Assembly (NCBI RefSeq): GCF_001039355.2
Contig: NW_019776079.1
Location: 1,270,897-1,334,896 of the forward strand
Reading direction: 5' to 3'
DNA: 64,000 nt
Source of the DNA: Lingula anatina
Taxonomy: Eukaryota; Brachiopoda; Lingulata; Lingulida; Lingulidae
The notes beneath the pieces were generated by a model, which saw only the letters and a program-made list of their open reading frames with translations, made no database searches and was not told the DNA's origin. Shown here one piece after another: positions 60,701-64,000 of this stretch (positions are counted from its first letter, which is position 1; the number at the start of each line of letters is the position of its first letter). The translations under genes were made by a program, and so were the position numbers.

Positions 60701-63362
60701 AGAATAAATAACGGACGTTAAAGAACAATAGCATATGTTGTTACCACAGCAACCTCTGTACGTCTGTGCAGTGGACCAAAAGCCAGTAGAATATTTACTG
60801 CTGCACAAAGCTGTACAGGGGTTCACTCTGACATAATACTCTGCCACCGTGCCGCCACTGCCTTTAATGAGGGTAGCATCCGACGAACAGATATCGGGCG
60901 CCACTGAAAAAAAATAAAGATGGATCATTCTGCATTCCTTAGTCTTTAAACTGATATATAAATATCACGCATTAAAACTCCTTATTTGTAATTTCAAGAC
61001 AAGAAGGCAAGGGGATTCCCACTATAATGCGTTTTTTAATGGTTGATTGAAAGAATTACCTCCCGCTTTGTACATGAACATGTAGTATTAAAGTGCTTCA
61101 ATTACTTAAAAAAAGATATAAGACTCACCGGTAGTAGGCGCGGTGGTTGTTGATTCGGTGGTAGTTGACTCGGTAGTGGTAGAATCGGTGGTAGTTGACT
61201 CGGTAGTGGTAGAATCGGTGGTTGTTGACTCGGTAGTGGTAGAATCGGTTGTTGTTGACTCGGTTGTGGTAGAATCGGTGGTTGTTGATTCGGTGGTAGT
61301 TGACTCGGTAGTGGTAGAATTGGTGGTTGTTGACTCTGTAGTGGTAGAATCGGTGGTTGTTGACTCGGTAGTGATAGAATCAGTGGTTGTTGACTCGGTT
61401 GTGGTAGAATCGGTGGTTGTTGATTCGGTGGTAGTTGACTCGGTAGTGGTAGAATCGGTGGTTGTTGACTCGGTTGTGGTAGAATCGGTGGTTGTTGATT
61501 CGGTTGTGGTCGAATCGGTGTTTGTTGACTCAGTGGTGGTAGATGCTGAAAACAAGGAATGCGAGTTGTGATATTTGGTCTGAACATGGTCTGAACCTGG
61601 CAGTGCAAGTAAGCAGTCCAAGTTAAAGGGATATATCACCTTAACATTACATTTGGGTGTAATATATACCTTGTTACTAGTTAACATGATAAAACGCTCA
61701 CCTGTCGTATTCTCTGCGCAGTTACCATACTGAAAGAAAAAAGCAACACCAACTAGAAACTAATTTTATTTATCGACACTTTTCTTTAGTTATGAAATGC
61801 TACTCTTTATCCTCTTTATAGAGCATTCGTAACGCCTCCAATCGAATTGTTAAATGTTACAGTAAGCAGGTTTTATGTCAACATATGCAAATTTGTTAAA
61901 TATTCACCTTTTCTAAGAATGCATGTTTACAATGTCATTGAAAACAATTTAACTGGATTGTCCATAGATATATCATGAAAACATACTTCAAATTTCATTT
62001 AGCTGACGCGCCAGGGCAATGTGTTTGAATAAGGAATGGTCTACAGGAAAAAGTTTTATTGCTTACTCTGTATAAAAAGGTAAACGGATCATTAATTGAA
62101 TCTTTATTGGTCCTAGAAATAAAGTTGTTGTTTTCCTTGCTTGGTAAGTTTTTCCGATCTGGTAAGTTTATCCGAAGATAACAAAGGGCCTTTTCCACAA
62201 ACATTTTTACTCATTTACGGAGTACCTGTATACATCCTACGCTATCCTATTTTTGCATTTATGTTTCTTTTGCCTTTAAAACAACAAAAACGTTCAACTT
62301 ACAGGGTTACTATCGAGGTAGCAGATGCACCTGCTGGCATACTCATCAGTCCCACAGCACCCTGTAAGGTTAAAAGCAACGCCACAATCTGCGACGCAAT
62401 CACTGGCTGAAGTGGTGCCGGGGGTGGGCGCGCTAAAAAAATACAGCTCTGAGCAAGCTGGTTAAATAAAATTAATAAAAAAACATTAATTGTTATCCCA
62501 AACAAAATTTAAATGTATTTTTCTCAAGAGATGTCTCATATTGTATTCCAAACATTCGGTAAGATGACTTTCCAAGAAATATATCAGTACAAGAGTGCAT
62601 AGTGTTACTTTCTGTTTCAAATACTTAACTAAAATGAACAAACTATGTTATAAAATTCACTTCTCTGAAATAAATGGGAATTGTGGTGTTTTGATATATT
62701 TCTGATATAGTGAGAGAGTAAAAAGTTGTGTTATTACCTGTCTGTCCTTGTACAGTGGTTGGTGGAACTGAAAGAAAAAAGTGAATTCACATTAATATTT
62801 TATGGATGTTTTTGTACATATTGGGTCATTAGATGTTATACAATAAAGTGGTAAATACATGTATATCAGCGGAAATCCCACATGATCAAAATTGAATAAA
62901 AATATGTAGGCTGCAAAAGAATAGATAAACGATTGTTTGTGTTGTATTCTCCCATATAATTTTTATACTTTGTGCAATAATCATATCTTACAACAAATCT
63001 AAGCGGTAAGTGGCAAAAATATACAGAGTAAACAGCAATTTGTTACAACCTACATGTATTCCAAGCACTCACCCAACGATACAGAAATGTACAAAGTAAA
63101 GAGATGCACGAACACTTTCACTGACAAACACATCTTCAGCTGTGCTTCTGTTGTAGACATTATTGACACTGTCCAGAATGAACGTGTAAAAAACCCGCTT
63201 GTTTATATAGTCTGTCACCATGCAAAAACTGTTTTGTTGACCACGCCTACTTATCAACGTGGAATACGGTGTGACAAACCACACTATCTCCCAGTTACTT
63301 TTGTGCTGTCTGTCACTGTTAACGACTGTATGAAAAAATGCTCTCTCACCATGTATATACAT
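60701..63362 (-). CDS. Gene C: secreted-type Cys-module/mucin-like protein, partial
   Basis: Minus strand, exons 5' to 3' by + coordinates: 63073-63362 (tentative), 62738-62767 (tentative), 62303-62432, 61702-61729, 61129-61545, 60701-60903. Phases join throughout (2-2-0-1-1-0). The 62303-62432 exon encodes a Cys module (SDCVADCGVAFNLTGCCG, RCICYL). A 28-nt exon adds YGNCAENTT. Exon 61129-61545 is almost entirely Thr/Ser with Glu or Asp in a roughly 30-bp repeat (TTTESTTTDS), which should be densely O-glycosylated. Exon 60701-60903 is a second Cys module (NPCTALCSSKYS, YRGCCGNNICYC). The common pattern is C-x3-C, then G-C-C-G, then C-x-C. I do not recognise the family. After 60701 the frame either splices on (tctgtaagt donor) or reads through to a stop at 60662. 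No signal peptide is visible, so the 5' end is uncertain. Confidence 0.6.
61141..61541. repeat. 30-bp coding minisatellite in the mucin exon of gene C
   Basis: About 13 units with minor changes, on the + strand ggtggttgttgactcggtag and variants. On the minus strand every unit encodes a T-T-T-E-S-T-T-T-D-S type decapeptide. The + strand frame of Val/Asp/Ser is its antisense. Confidence 0.92.
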
Positions 63363-63821
63363 GTATATGCAAATATACCCCTGTACTCCAACAAGGCTTT
63401 TTATGATTATGAAATACTAGATACTTCAAGGAGTAGAAATTTTACTTATTCAGTTATAATAAGTAGGCCTACTGGAATAGTTTTAGCTACTCCCGCGCTA
63501 ACTAAAATTCTTCTTTAATTTTACATGCAATGAATTAATTTATATGCAAGGACAACAGGGTCAGCAAACTAACACTGGTTATTTAATTCGTGGAAATAAA
63601 AATATTGGATTTATATTTATTCTAACTCTCGGCGAAAGTGAAATAAAGGCTATCATTTAATTCATGAACAGATAGAATCGAGAGAAGATAAACAGCATCT
63701 GGCGGTTCAATATAATTTTATTATTATATTTGAACTGGAATTACTAACCAACGATTAAACGTATAATCCATGCTAATTATATAAAATAAAAAAATAGTAG
63801 GTGCTGTGGGCCCCTATACGC

Positions 63822-63824
<3 letters not shown>

Positions 63825-63866
<42 letters not shown>
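63825..63866. repeat. (TA)n microsatellite
   Basis: Pure TA run near the right edge of the window. Sequence from 63363 to 64000 otherwise shows no gene that I can support. Confidence 0.95.
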
Positions 63867-63868
<2 letters not shown>

Positions 63869-64000
63869 AAGCGTGAGTGTAGAACAGAGTGCTCAACAGT
63901 CCGGAGCATTTGTACACAATTGCAATTGATAAATAAATAAATAAACAAAAGACATGCAATTAACCCCGACTCCGAGTTTCACGGGCATACCCAGAAGGTA

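Noticed and set aside
61141-61541. Possible CRISPR-like array
   Set aside because: Units are contiguous with no unique spacers and the genome is eukaryotic; it is a coding minisatellite.
61143-61571. Val/Asp/Ser-rich + strand frame
   Set aside because: It is the antisense of the Thr/Ser mucin repeat on the minus strand, which has proper splice borders and flanking Cys exons.
63054-63518. 154-codon open frame on the + strand
   Set aside because: No signal peptide, domain or repeat is seen, and the opposite strand holds a tentative gene C exon. Probably chance.

Overview
The window is animal nuclear DNA: AT-rich, with long introns, GT-AG splice sites, microsatellites and many decayed transposons. 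Exon-shuffled secreted proteins, a digestive-type family 1 glycosidase, abundant acatgta-type words and tandem repeats carrying ggtcaaaggtcaa point to a marine invertebrate. A lophotrochozoan, probably a mollusc, is my inference; no single sequence proves it.

Region 1 (1-39112, + strand) holds two tandem paralogues of a large secreted mosaic protein. Gene A lacks its first two exons, which would lie left of the window, and runs to a stop at 17944. Gene B is complete, with ATG at 19289, stop at 39112, 29 exons and about 1458 residues. The order of modules is signal peptide, PAN-like, short Cys-rich, CTHRC1-like domain 1, pentraxin 1, two fibronectin type II (FN2), PAN/apple, FN2, two PAN/apple, pentraxin 2, then CTHRC1-like domains 2 and 3. 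Most modules are bounded by phase-1 introns. No collagen repeat is present. I do not recognise a named gene with this order. Both copies show damage or assembly faults: an exon duplicated next to an N and a missing exon in A, and a gene-converted exon without a canonical donor plus a truncated exon copy in B.

Region 2 (39113-52850) is gene-poor. It holds a 145-bp tandem satellite whose units carry nuclear-receptor-like DR1 sites, a 272-base N gap, LINE reverse-transcriptase fragments, a nearly complete but frame-broken Harbinger element (45050-48396, TTA target duplication) with a decayed MADF/BESS partner gene, and a Tc1 remnant.

Region 3 (52875-58141, + strand) is an intact eight-exon glycoside hydrolase family 1 gene of 512 residues with a signal peptide and both catalytic glutamates.

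Region 4 (58142-64000) has a second patch of the satellite, a dead Tc1 C-terminus and, on the minus strand, part of a secreted Cys-module/mucin gene with a long Thr-Ser-Glu/Asp repeat.

The single Ns at 13446, 51109 and 58845 lie beside duplicated sequence and look like false joins. This affects how the exon duplications should be read.
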